54,112 bases of DNA from contig PS015076.1 in NCBI GenBank assembly GCA_048213135.1, positions 1 through 54,112 of the forward strand, in the 5' to 3' direction. The DNA is from Reclinomonas americana ATCC 50394. Its lineage: Eukaryota > Jakobida > Jakobea > Jakobida. The notes under the pieces are model-generated. The model worked only from the letters and a program-made list of their open reading frames with translations, had not been told where the DNA came from and made no database searches. Positions 22,916 through 33,023 of the stretch are shown one piece after another (position 1 is the stretch's first letter; each line of letters starts with the position of its first letter). The translations under genes were made by a program, and so were the position numbers.

Positions 22916-23586
22916 NNNNNNNNNNNNNNNNNNNNNNNNNNNNNNNNNNNNNNNNNNNNNNNNNNNNNNNNNNNNNNNNNNNNNNNNNNNNNNNNNNNNN
23001 NNNNNNNNNNNNNNNNNNNNNNNNNNNNNNNNNNNNNNNNNNNNNNNNNNNNNNNNNNNNNNNNNNNNNNNNNNNNNNNNNNNNNNNNNNNNNNNNNNNN
23101 NNNNNNNNNNNNNNNNNNNNNNNNNNNNNNNNNNNNNNNNNNNNNNNNNNNNNNNNNNNNNNNNNNNNNNNNNNNNNNNNNNNNNNNNNNNNNNNNNNNN
23201 NNNNNNNNNNNNNNNNNNNNNNNNNNNNNNNNNNNNNNNNNNNNNNNNNNNNNNNNNNNNNNNNNNNNNNNNNNNNNNNNNNNNNNNNNNNNNNNNNNNN
23301 NNNNNNNNNNNNNNNNNNNNNNNNNNNNNNNNNNNNNNNNNNNNNNNNNNNNNNNNNNNNNNNNNNNNNNNNNNNNNNNNNNNNNNNNNNNNNNNNNNNN
23401 NNNNNNNNNNNNNNNNNNNNNNNNNNNNNNNNNNNNNNNNNNNNNNNNNNNNNNNNNNNNNNNNNNNNNNNNNNNNNNNNNNNNNNNNNNNNNNNNNNNN
23501 NNNNNNNNNNNNNNNNNNNNNNNNNNNNNNNNNNNNNNNNNNNNNNNNNNNNNNNNNNNNNNNNNNNNNNNNNNNNNNNNNNNNNN
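22916..23586. other. Assembly gap (671 N)
   Basis: Left flank is (CT)n, right flank is a GGGGGAAG-type purine tract. Confidence 0.95.
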
Positions 23587-23734
23587 GAAGGGGGAAGGGC
23601 AAGGGGGAAGAGAAGGGGGAACAGCAGGGAGGAACAGCAGGGGGAACAGCACAAGGGAGGAGAGAGTATTTTGTTGTGGGGGAGGGGGAGGGGGAGAGGG
23701 ATTCATGCGGAATATCACTAGCAAGAGGCTATCG

Positions 23735-24545
23735 CCCACACGCAACTCTTTCCACCAGCGCCTTCACGCCAAATTTGCGCGAAATGCACTCAAAAACGTA
23801 CGTCGAAGGGCGTTCCGGTGTCGACGTCTTGCGCTGCAATGTGTGAAACAACAGAGTGAACAATTCAAGTCTCCCCATCGCACCACACAATCGACGGCTT
23901 GATCATACCGATCTCAAGTAGTCCTCCCTCGTGTCGTAAATCTCGCGAATCACGCGCAGCACCCACGACAGCGAGCGTTCAGTCAGGCCCACACTCGAGT
24001 GCTGCGTGCGCTCCTCAGCGTCGCGCAGCATCTCGTAGAATGGCGACTTGATGAACGGATACAGTGCCTCGGCCGCCCGCGAGTCACCATACGGTGACAG
24101 CAACAGCGGCAGCAACACGCCAGTGCGCATGGTCTCCTCATCCTCCTGCACGCGCGCACATCATGGTCAGGAAGGGAAGAAAAACGACCAACTGACACGG
24201 GGGTGGCGAAACTCCAAAAAACGGTTCCGGCTTGGGTGTGCCACTGCCGACGGCGCCCGAGAAGGCCTCCGTCGGCTGCACATCATCGCGCGTCACTCCA
24301 CCTCTGCGAGTCGGCGACGCTCCCGACAGAATCTGCTGCGCCACAATCGCCGGCTGCGACACTCCCGTGAGCGCCGAGGCCGCCACCGATCGCTTGACGC
24401 TGCGCGCATAATTCGGCGACGTCTCCATTCCCACGTGAAACTCGGGCCACCCGCGTGTCGCCTCTAACCGCTCCTCGCGACGCTCCTGGTCCTCCTCGTG
24501 CGGAAAGCGCTCCTTTTCCTGCTCGTGAAGCCGACTGGCCTCCGA
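23735..24545 (-). CDS. Conserved-looking protein of unknown function, internal exons only
   Basis: Three phase-compatible exons on minus: 24545-24199 (charged start EASRLHEQEKERFPHEE, later SVAASALTGVSQPAIVAQQI), 24145-23909 (LLLSPYGDSRAAEALYPFIK then LSWVLRVIREIYDTREDYL) and 23833 to about 23735 (STYVFECISRKFGVKALVER). The splice at 23909/23833 joins in phase 0. The pattern of an (I/V)REIYD helix followed by FV-E-(I/L)S-(R/K)KFG-K-LVE looks like a structured helical domain, but I cannot attach a family name. Both ends disappear into gaps, and the contig orientation is suspect (see findings). Confidence 0.65.
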
Positions 24546-24738
24546 CTGACCACAAGAGAGTGAGCACAGAGAGGGAGAGAGAAAGTATACACAACAGCAG
24601 CAGCCCGACTGGCCAAACCTCAAACGGAACCGCGTCGAAGAAGCGAACAGAGGCGGTGGGTGTGTCTGCAGAGGAGGAGATGAGGAAAGGGGGGGGGGGG
24701 GGAGGAGGGAGGGAGGAGGAGAGAGAGAGAGGGAAGGA

Positions 24739-25148
24739 NNNNNNNNNNNNNNNNNNNNNNNNNNNNNNNNNNNNNNNNNNNNNNNNNNNNNNNNNNNNNN
24801 NNNNNNNNNNNNNNNNNNNNNNNNNNNNNNNNNNNNNNNNNNNNNNNNNNNNNNNNNNNNNNNNNNNNNNNNNNNNNNNNNNNNNNNNNNNNNNNNNNNN
24901 NNNNNNNNNNNNNNNNNNNNNNNNNNNNNNNNNNNNNNNNNNNNNNNNNNNNNNNNNNNNNNNNNNNNNNNNNNNNNNNNNNNNNNNNNNNNNNNNNNNN
25001 NNNNNNNNNNNNNNNNNNNNNNNNNNNNNNNNNNNNNNNNNNNNNNNNNNNNNNNNNNNNNNNNNNNNNNNNNNNNNNNNNNNNNNNNNNNNNNNNNNNN
25101 NNNNNNNNNNNNNNNNNNNNNNNNNNNNNNNNNNNNNNNNNNNNNNNN
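24739..25148. other. Assembly gap (410 N)
   Basis: N-run between the minus-strand exons above and the plus-strand coiled-coil exons. The left flank is a GA-rich tract. Confidence 0.95.
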
Positions 25149-26378
25149 GTGCCGCTCACTTTGCGCGCGCAGGCCGAGACGGCGGGAGCGAGCGGTGCGA
25201 GTGATCTCGAAGCACAGTGCCGTCGATTGCGTCAGGAGAACGATGCTCTCAAGCAGGACGTGGCTGCGCGTGACGCCATCGTGACGCGTGCCAACGAAGA
25301 GGCGGATCGTTTGCGCTCGCAGATGACTGCCAGCCAGGCCTCTACTGCGGGATTGTTGGCGCAGGCGCACTTGGAGGTGAGAGCGAATGCTACTCTCTCA
25401 GCCCACCGTCCGTGTGTGTGAGGGGAGAGAGAGAGAGCTGATTTGGCGCCCGTTCCAGATTGACCGACTGCAAGCGGTGGCCTCACGTGCTGCCGAGCCG
25501 TCCAAGGCGCTGTTGGACGCACAGGAGGAGGCAGCACGGCTGCGCTCCCAGTTTGCCGAGTACAAGGCCGCCGCAGCACAACAGCAGCGATCAATCGAGC
25601 AAGAATACGAGATGCAACTGCAAGACTTGCGGCACAAGGTCGACGACGCCGAGCGCGAGCGGCAGGTGGTGCAGCACGACAACGAACAACTGAAGGCCAA
25701 GTTGCACGCCGCGCTCGAGGCGGGCGCTGACGATACACAGTCACTGGAGAGGTACTGTCGTGTGTGTGTGTGAGTGTGTGTGTGCACAAAACACACACAG
25801 TCTGTGATGGTGACTCAAAATGTGCGGATGAACTTAGAATACGACAACTGGAGCGCGAGCTTGATGCGCGAGATGCCGCCGCTGGCGCACAGATGGCCAA
25901 GGTCAAGGAGTTCTACGGGACGGTGGCCTCGTTGGTGACCAACTTTTTCCAGTCGCTGGTTCATAAGTTTGCCGTCCTCGAGAAGCGACTCGTTGGTGTC
26001 GATGAAGGCTTCCTGACGAAGGGTGCGCCCACTCGCTGTCCCCTCTTCTTAATCACGTTGCATGTCGGCTGACCCTCACTCGCAGTGCTGCACGAGTGGA
26101 AGCGCTGCCAGAAGGGCTTGTTGGAGCAGAACCGTCAGGTGCGCACGCAGCTCGATTCGGTGCGGGCGGCACTGTCGCGCGAACACGAAGAGTCGTCGCG
26201 GCGTGAGTCGGAACTGCGAGCGCAGGGGCGTCGTGAGGCCGACACGCTGCACCAGCGTGTGTCAGAGTTGGAGCGGGAGCTGCGCGAGGCGGCGTCGACG
26301 CGCGCCATTGTGGCCAAGGAGACGGAGGAGATGCAGCGGAAGTTGGAGGCGGCGAGGAGTGAGCTGGAAGTTGTGTGA
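25149..26378 (+). CDS. Coiled-coil protein, 5' end missing in gap
   Basis: Four exons: from 25173 (after a GCGCGCAG acceptor just inside the contig), about 25460-25752, about 25838-26021 and 26085-26378, ending in TGA. Heptad-like, Glu/Arg/Gln/Ala-rich sequence dominates (LRQENDALKQDVAARD, RLRSQFAEYKAAAAQQQ, LERELREAASTRA). One non-coil island reads FYGTVASLVTNFFQSLVHKF near 25920-25970. There are no catalytic motifs. It may be a cytoskeletal or scaffolding protein, but that is only a composition-based guess. The coiled coil probably continues upstream into the gap and may belong with the exons at 23.7-24.5 kb. Confidence 0.75.
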
Positions 26379-26811
26379 GGAGGGGAAGAGAGGGGGATGA
26401 AGGGGAGAAGGACGTGGACTCTTGTCTGTTGTGACTGCTGCGCTGTGCCTGTCTCTCTCCTCTCTGTTTCATGAATCCTATCCGACCTTCTTGCAGCTGA
26501 AGCTTGGTTGATGTTTGAAAGAGAAGGGATAATGTCGTCGGATTGTGTGCCTCTACGGTGTCCGTTTTTCCGCCTTTCTTCCTTCAGTGACAGTTGGATC
26601 CTGTCCGCTTTTAACATCACGGCGGGAGAGGGGATGTGTCCTGCTGCGCCGTGTACATCTTTCTTCACCGCTTTAGCATGGTGCAGTTGCTGTGTCTTTC
26701 CCGGGTCTCCTCGTTCTGCATGAAACAGTTCATCAATTGTTGTACTCTGTCGGTGTAGAGTCGTTGCTAAGCATTATTTCCCGTTCTACTTCCCGCGCAC
26801 AGTCATGGATG
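26379..26811. other. Intergenic or intronic stretch, nothing recognised
   Basis: About 430 bp with no motif-bearing frame. An acceptor-like GCGCACAG lies at about 26796-26803, just before the next start codon. Confidence 0.4.
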
Positions 26812-27407
26812 CCCGGTGGTCGTCTCTTTATCGAGCGCATGGAGGAAATGGAGCATGCGTGTCGGCTGAAGATGGCGCGCATGATGGATATCAGTTGCGT
26901 GGAGACAGTTGCTCTGCTCGTTGTTCTTCTTGGTAGCTGACTGCTGTCACGTGCAGCACAAATCGTCGGCAGCAACTTCAACCTGGAGGACCCGCCAGCT
27001 CCCGTGTTTTACACGATTCGTGCCGTCGGTGACGTCAACCTGTACAAGAGCGAGCGATCCGACGATTGCCGCAACCCGCAGTGGGCGCCGCTGAGTACGG
27101 CGAAGCTGCCGAAGAAACTCGGACACGCGGCGGTGGTGGAGATCGCGGTGCACAAGGGAAAGAACATGTTCTTTGACAAGATTTTGAACCTGTCGCAGCT
27201 GCGGCACCTGGACACCGAGAGAGTTGCGTCCGTCTCCTCGCGTGTGCGGANNNNNNNNNNNNNNNNNNNNTTTGTGACACACAGGTGCTGAACTTGCTTT
27301 TGATGCAGGATCGATCGGTCATCAACAAGTCGAACATGTTGATCTTCGTCATGGGAACGCAGATGTACTACTGCGATCTGACGGAGCTGCCGTCGCGGAG
27401 GTCGTAG
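26812..27407 (+). CDS. UVRAG: UVRAG/Vps38-like C2-domain protein, apparently truncated
   Basis: Three exons: 26812 to about 26901 (MPGGRLFIERMEEMEHA), 26958 to about 27225, and 27285-27407, with a 20-N gap in the second intron. The core reads VFYTIRAVGDVNLYKSERS, then NPQWAPLS, then AAVVEIAVHKGKNMFFDKIL, then NMLIFVMGTQMYYCDLTEL. This parallels the UVRAG C2 order: basic N-terminal helix, F-x-L strand, (F)Y-(R/K)SE, NP-W, a V-(I/V)-(I/V) strand, and IIF-L-D-YY. UVRAG links the class III PI3-kinase/Vps34 complex to membranes. The coiled coil and BARA domain expected downstream are not found before the stop at 27405-27407, after which the tandem array begins. An alternative donor at the last codons could continue the protein. 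Identification rests on pattern, not alignment. Confidence 0.55.
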
Positions 27408-27709
27408 ACGGGTGCGCGTGAGAGTGGCGTGAGTGACAGGGAGGAGGAAATGAGGAGAGAAAGAGGCGTGGAAGGTTGAGTGTAACAACAGGCATCAACA
27501 GACGGAGAGGGCGGAAGGGAGGGAGCACAGGGAAGTTCAGAGACAGAGATTGAGAGCCAGAGTGGCAAGGGCGAAGGAGTACAAATGATTGGGGTGAGAG
27601 AAGGATGGAGTACTATTTGTTGATGCCAGATTGAGAGAGGCAGGTGAGAACTGGCAAATGCCGACGCCTTCAGCTTACTTCTCGGATCCAAGCCTATATG
27701 TGCTGTCTG

Positions 27710-28135
27710 TCCGAGAGTGACACTGCGCTGAAGGAGACTGCATTGCTCAGTTCATCAGCGGCAGTTGGCAGCCGTGCAACCTCTCGCAGACGGCGTGTAA
27801 CCCCCCATTTTCGTGTGCCTCGCGGATCTGGGGTCGATGATGCGTCGCCTGCAGCACTGGCGAGACAGACGGCCGGGCCACCGAGCAACAGGCGGATCAC
27901 ACCATTGTTGTGCGACGGACCACGATTGGTGCGTTTGTGTGATGTGTGATGATCATCGTGTTGTGATAGGCCTCTATCTCTCGCTGCACAGGCAGGTCAC
28001 CACCGTTGAAGAAGTGGCGGCAAAAGTGGCCAGAGGCGTTGGCGCAGGACGGCGGTCGTGCAGCGCTGGCGCGGAATGTGAGACTGACAGAACTCACTCG
28101 GTTTGTCGGCACTCCATCACGACTTGAGGAGGTAC
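27710..28135 (+). pseudogene. Array unit 0, truncated and internally deleted
   Basis: Homology to the units begins in mid exon 1 (SESDTALKET, compare PESATAPKES). Deletions of 11 bp (at GATGATGCG) and 2 bp break the exon-1 frame. Exon 2 starts normally after GCTGCACAG at about 27991, then jumps from the GGCGGTCGTGCAG block straight to the terminal GCTGGCGCGGAATGTG, losing about 640 bp. The unit cannot encode the family protein. The usual 3' spacer follows. Confidence 0.88.
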
Positions 28136-28403
28136 GAGTGAAGTTTTGTGTGTCTCTTGAGTGTTTGGAGAAGACTGCATATCTCTGGCTGCTTATGGTT
28201 GGAAACTACATTTCTATCGATATTCATTATGTGTTGCACTGCACACGGCAGCAGTGGTCTTGCATGCTCACTCACTTTTGATTGCCATGCAGGTCCAGCG
28301 GTGGCGGTGGTGGTGCGCTCTTGAAACGAAGTACAAGATCGCATTTGCTCTCCGAAATTTTGACTGTAGGCGGGCGTGGTTCTCCCGGTTTCCTTGCCTC
28401 ACG

Positions 28404-29585
28404 ATGAACGCAGCATCTGCTTCGGCGTCGCGCATTCACCAGTCGCACACCCAACGACACCGACGACGACGACGACGACGCAGCGGCACTGCGGAGGATG
28501 ATTCTCACTCATCAACGACCGCGACACCCACTTCTCACCCCGAGAGTGCCACTGCGCCGAAGGAGTCTGCATTGCTCAGTCCATCTGCGGCAGCTGGCAG
28601 CCGTGCGACCTCTCGCAGACGGCGTGCAACGCCCCACTTTCGTGTGCCTCATGGATCTGGGGTCGATGATGACGAAGTGATGCGTCGCCTGCAACACTGG
28701 CTCGAGACAGACGGCCGGGCAACCGAGCAACAGGCGGATCACACGTTTGTTGTGCGGCGGACCACGATTGGTGCGTTTGTGTGCTGGGTGAAGATCATCG
28801 TGGTGTGACAGCCACTTTTGGTTTACACAAATGGCCTCTCTCTCTCCCTCTCTCGTTGCACAGGCAAGCCACCGCCGTTGAAGAAGTGGCGACAAAAGTG
28901 GCCGGAGGCTGTCGCGCAGAATGGCGGCCGTGCAGTGGATCCACGCGAGTTGTTGCGAGGCAGCCGGTGTGCGGAGATGGATGGGCAGATTTTGGTCGCG
29001 CTTGCCAAGGAGCACATCACCGGCGTGATCAAGCCAGAACAGTTTTCAGCCGCCCTCTGTCACCTGCAACAGTCGCTGGCCAAGTGCGTGGTCGACGGCA
29101 CTGCGGTGTCTGTGGAGACTGTGCCTCTTCTGCGTGTGCTGCCGAGGAAGAGACGCGACCCGTATCGAGAACGAGCGTGTCTGCGAGTGTGGGTGGGGCC
29201 AGCGGCGGATCGAGTCGCTGTGTGTGAGACGATTGTGGCGGCCACTCCGCCTGAGGGTGTGTTGTGGATGGTGCTATGCTGTCCACCGGAGGATGCGGTG
29301 TTCTATGGCTTGCCGAGCTACGAGCCGCGCAAGTTGAGAATTGAATGGGCCGCACCAGAATGGGCCATTACCGAGTACAACGTCGACAACTTCGACTTTG
29401 ACAACTTCCTGGCAGACCCCTCTATCGGCGCGACATACGATCCAGCCTTCTTCGGTTGCGAACCATTGACCGACGCCCAGCTGATAGCTCTTGGTGTGAA
29501 ATGTCCTCTGTTGCGCAAGTTCCTCCGCACGGACTCTGGCGTCGCCGACGGCGCTGGCGCGGAATGTGGGCACTCGCATGACTGA
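28404..29585 (+). CDS. Array unit 1, intact two-exon family member
   Basis: Exons 28404-28770 and 28864-29585, phase-1 junction, about 362 residues. The N-terminus is Ser/Thr-rich with a (RH)RRRRRRR basic cluster resembling a nuclear localisation signal. A segment DDDEVMRRLQHWLETDGRA follows, and the splice junction makes TTIGKPPPLKKWRQKWPE. Exon 2 has the short variable segment ILVALAKEHITGVIKPEQ, a conserved centre (VLCCPPEDAVFYGLPSY, then EYNVDNFDFDNFLADPS) and the tail type CEPLTDAQLIALGVKC. No signal peptide or membrane segment is seen, and I recognise no family. Conserved Trp, Cys and acidic residues suggest a folded alpha/beta domain; the function is unknown. Confidence 0.85.
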
Positions 29586-29942
29586 CCGATCTCTCTCGGA
29601 TTGTCGGCACCCTCGCACGACTTGAGGAGGTGTGTTCAGACGAGTGCAGTCGTGTGTCGTTGTTTGTGTCTCTTGAGTGTTTGGAGAAGATTGCACGTGG
29701 TACTTGGTGCACGGTTTGTGCTTGGTGGTGTTTGGCTCGCGGCATTGAGGGACTGCATTCCTTTCGATATTCTTGCACTGCACACAGCCACAGTGATCCT
29801 ACATGCTCACTCGCATTTGATTGCCATGCAGGTCCAGTGGTGGCGGTGGTGGTGCGCTCTTGAAACGAAGTACAAGACCACAATTGCTCTCCGAAATTTT
29901 GACTGTAGGCAAGCGTGGTTCTCCCGGTTTCCTTGCCTCACG

Positions 29943-30365
29943 ATGAACGCAGCATCTGCTTCGGCGTCACGCACGAACCAGTCGCACACCCAACGACACC
30001 GACGACGACGACGACGGAGCGGCACTGCGAAGGATGATTCTCACTCATCAACGACCGCGACACCCACTTCTCACCCCGAGAGTGCCACTGCGCCGAAGGA
30101 GTCTGCATTGCTCAGTTCATCAGCGGCAGGTGGTAGCCGTGCAACTTCTCGCAGACGGCGTGCAACGCACCACTTTCGTGTGCCTCGCGGATCTGGGGTC
30201 GATGATGACGAAGTGATGTGTCGCCTGCAACACTGGCTCGAGACAGACGGCCGGGCCACCGAGCAACAGGCGGATCGCACTTTTGTTGTGCGGCGGACCA
30301 CGATTGGTGCGTTTGTGTGTTGTGTGCAGATCATCGTGGTGAGGCAGTCACTTTTTTGTTTACAC

Positions 30366-30408
<43 letters not shown>

Positions 30409-31150
30409 CACAGGCAAGCCACCGCCGTTGAAGAAGTGGCGACAAAAGTGGTCGGAGGCGGTCGCGCAGAATGGCGGCCGTGCAGTGGATCCCCGTGAGT
30501 TGTTGCGAGGCAGCCGGTGTGCGGAGATGGATGGGCAGATGTTGATCGCTGCCGATCTTGCCGAGTACGAAGAGCGAGGTGCCGGTGGCGCGATTGATTC
30601 GCAACTGTTTTCAGCCGCCCTCTGTCACCTGCAACAGTCGCTGGCCAAGTGCGTGGTCGACGGCACTGCTGTCTCTGTGGAAACTGTGCCACCTCCGCGT
30701 GTGCTGCCGAGGAAGAGAGGCGACCCATATCGAGAACGAGTGTGTCTTCGAGTGTGGGTGGGGCCAGCGGCGGATCGAGTCGCTGTGTGTGAGACGATTC
30801 TGGCGGCTCGGCAACCGGATGGTGTGACGTGGATCGTGCTATGCTGTCCACCGGAGGATGCGGTATTCTATGGCTTGCCGAGCTACAAGCCGCGCAAGTT
30901 CGCCTTCGAATGGGCCACGCCAGAATGGGTCATTACCGAGTACAACGTCGACAACTTGGACTTGGACAACCTGCTGGCAGACCCCTCTGTCGGCGCGACG
31001 TGCAATCCAGCCGATTTCGGCTGCAAACCTATGACAGACGCCCAGCTGATTGCTGCAGGTGTGAAATGCGCTAAGCTGCGCAAGTTCCTCTGCGTGAACT
31101 TTCCCGTCGCCGACGGTGCTGGCGCGGAATGTGGGCGCTCGCGTGACTGA
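29943..31150 (+). CDS. Array unit 2, intact family member
   Basis: Exons 29943-30306 and 30414-31150; the intron holds a pure (CT)n before the acceptor. Same architecture as unit 1, with the longer variable segment MLIAADLAEYEERGAGGAID in place of the VALAKEH type. Its own tail type is CKPMTDAQLIAAGVKCAKL. It also differs at WATPEWVITEYNVDNLDLDN. The frame is fully open. The protein is slightly longer than unit 1. Confidence 0.85.
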
Positions 31151-31515
31151 CCGATCTCTCTCGGTTTGTCGGCACTCCATCACGACTTGAGGAGGTGTGT
31201 TCAGACGAGTGGAGTCTATGTCGTTGTTTGTGTCTCTTGAGTGTTTGGAGAAGATTGTACGTCTCTTGCTGCTTGTTGCACGGTTTGTACTTGGTTGTGT
31301 TTGGCTCGAGGCATTGAGGGACTGCATTTCTATCGATAACATGTGTTGCACTGCACACGGCAGCAGTGATCTTACGTGCTCACTCATCTTTGATTGTCAT
31401 GCAGGTCCAGCGTTGGCGGTGGTGGTGCGCTCTTGAAACGAAGTACAAGATCGCATTTGCTCTCCGAAATTTTGACTGTAGGCGGGCGTGGTTCTCCCGG
31501 TTTCCTTGCCTCACG

Positions 31516-32668
31516 ATGAACGCAGCATCTGCTTCGGCGTCATGCACGAACCAGTCGCGCGTCCAGCGACGACGACGACGACGACGACGAAGCGGCACTG
31601 CGGAGGATGATTCTCATTCATCAACAACTACGACACTCACCTCTCCCCCCGAGAATGCCACTGCGCCGAAGGAGTCTGCATTGCTCAGTCCATCTGCGGC
31701 AGCTGGCAGCCGTGCGACCTCTCGCAGACGGCGTGCAACGCCCCACTTTCGTGTGCCTCATGGATCTGGGGTCGATGATGACGAAGTGATGCGTCGCCTG
31801 CAACACTGGCTCGAGACAGACGGCCGGGCCACCGAGCAACAGGCGGATCGCACTTTTGTTGTGCGGCGGACCACGATTGGTGCGTTTGTGTGATGTGTGA
31901 AGATCATCGTGGTGTGACAGTCACTTTTTGTTTACACAAGTGGCCTCTCTTTCTCTCTCGCTGCACAGGCAAGCCACCGCCGTTGAAGAAGTGGCGACAA
32001 AAGTGGCCGGAGGCTGTCGCGCAGAATGGCGGCCGTGCAGTGGATCCACGCGAGTTGTTGCGAGGCAGCCGATGTGCGGAGATGGATGGGCAGATTTTGG
32101 TCGCACTTGCCAAGGAGCACGTCACCGGCGTGATCAAGCCAGAACAGTTTTCAGCCGGCCTCTGTCACCTGCAACAGTCGCTGGCCAAGTGCGTGGTCGA
32201 CGGCACTGCGGTGTCTGTGGACACTGTGCCTCTTCCGCGCGTGCTGCCGAAGAAGAAGGGCGACCCGCATCGTGAACGAGTGTGTCTGCGAGTGTGGGTG
32301 GGATCAGCAGTGGATCGAATCTCTATGTGCAAGACGATTGTGGCGGCCACTCCGCCTGAGGGTGTGTTTTGGATGGTGCTGTGCTGCCCACCGGAGGATG
32401 CGGTGTTTTTTGCTTGCCCAGCTACGAGCCGTGCAAGTTCTCCTATCATTGGGCCGCACCAGAATGGGTTATCGACGCGTATGACTTCGACAACATTGAC
32501 TTGGATATCTTGCTGGCAGACCCCTCTGTCGGCGCGACATACGATCCTGCCTTATTCGGCTGCGAACCATTGACCGACGCCCAGCTGATAGCTGCAGGTG
32601 TGAAATGTCCTCTGTTGCGCAAGTTCCTCTGCACGGACTCCGTCGTCGCCGACGGCGTTGGCGACTGA
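31516..32668 (+). pseudogene. Array unit 3, single-base frameshift in exon 2
   Basis: Exons 31516-31879 and 31969-32668. Exon 1 and the first part of exon 2 match the short-segment class (VALAKEHVTGVIKPEQ). At about 32412 one G is missing compared with sister units (TTTTTTGCTTGCC against TTCTATGGCTTGCC), so the reading frame shifts. The downstream frame remains perfectly family-like (SYEPCKFSYHWAAPEWVIDA, CEPLTDAQLIAAGVKC) up to a stop at 32668. This is either a very recent pseudogene or a sequencing error in a T-run. The C-terminus also lacks the usual AECGRSRD ending. Confidence 0.8.
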
Positions 32669-33023
32669 CCGATCTCTCTCGGTTTGTCGGCAATCCATCA
32701 CGACTTGAGGAGGTGTGTTTTGACGAGTGAGTTCTGTGTCATTGTTTGTGTCTCGTGAGTGTTTGGAGAAGATTGCACGTGGTACTTGGTGCACGGTTTG
32801 TGCTTGGTGGTGTTTTGTTCGAGGCATTGAGGAACTGCATTTCTATTGATATTCTTTGCATGTTGCACTGCACACAGCAACAGTGATCATACAGCTCACT
32901 CATCTTTGACTGCCATGCAGGTCCAGCTGGTGGTGCGCTCGTGAAACGAAGTACAAGATCACATTTGCTCTCCGAAATTTTGACTGTAGGCAAGCGTGGT
33001 TCTCCCGGTTTCCTTGCCTCACG

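Noticed and set aside
28267-28403. In-frame extension of array exon 1 upstream of the ATG (reads VQRWRWWCALETKYK).
   Set aside because: Unit 4 has an 8-bp deletion that puts a stop in this frame while the ATG-started frame is intact in all, so translation most likely starts at the MNAAS/MSTAS Met.
31197-31436. A recurrent open frame of about 79 residues with a hydrophobic stretch in the array spacers (also near 35009, 37259 and 38798).
   Set aside because: The frame and start are not kept in all spacers (units 1 and 2 differ), it overlaps the conserved upstream element of the next unit, and it is explained by DNA-level homogenisation of the spacer.
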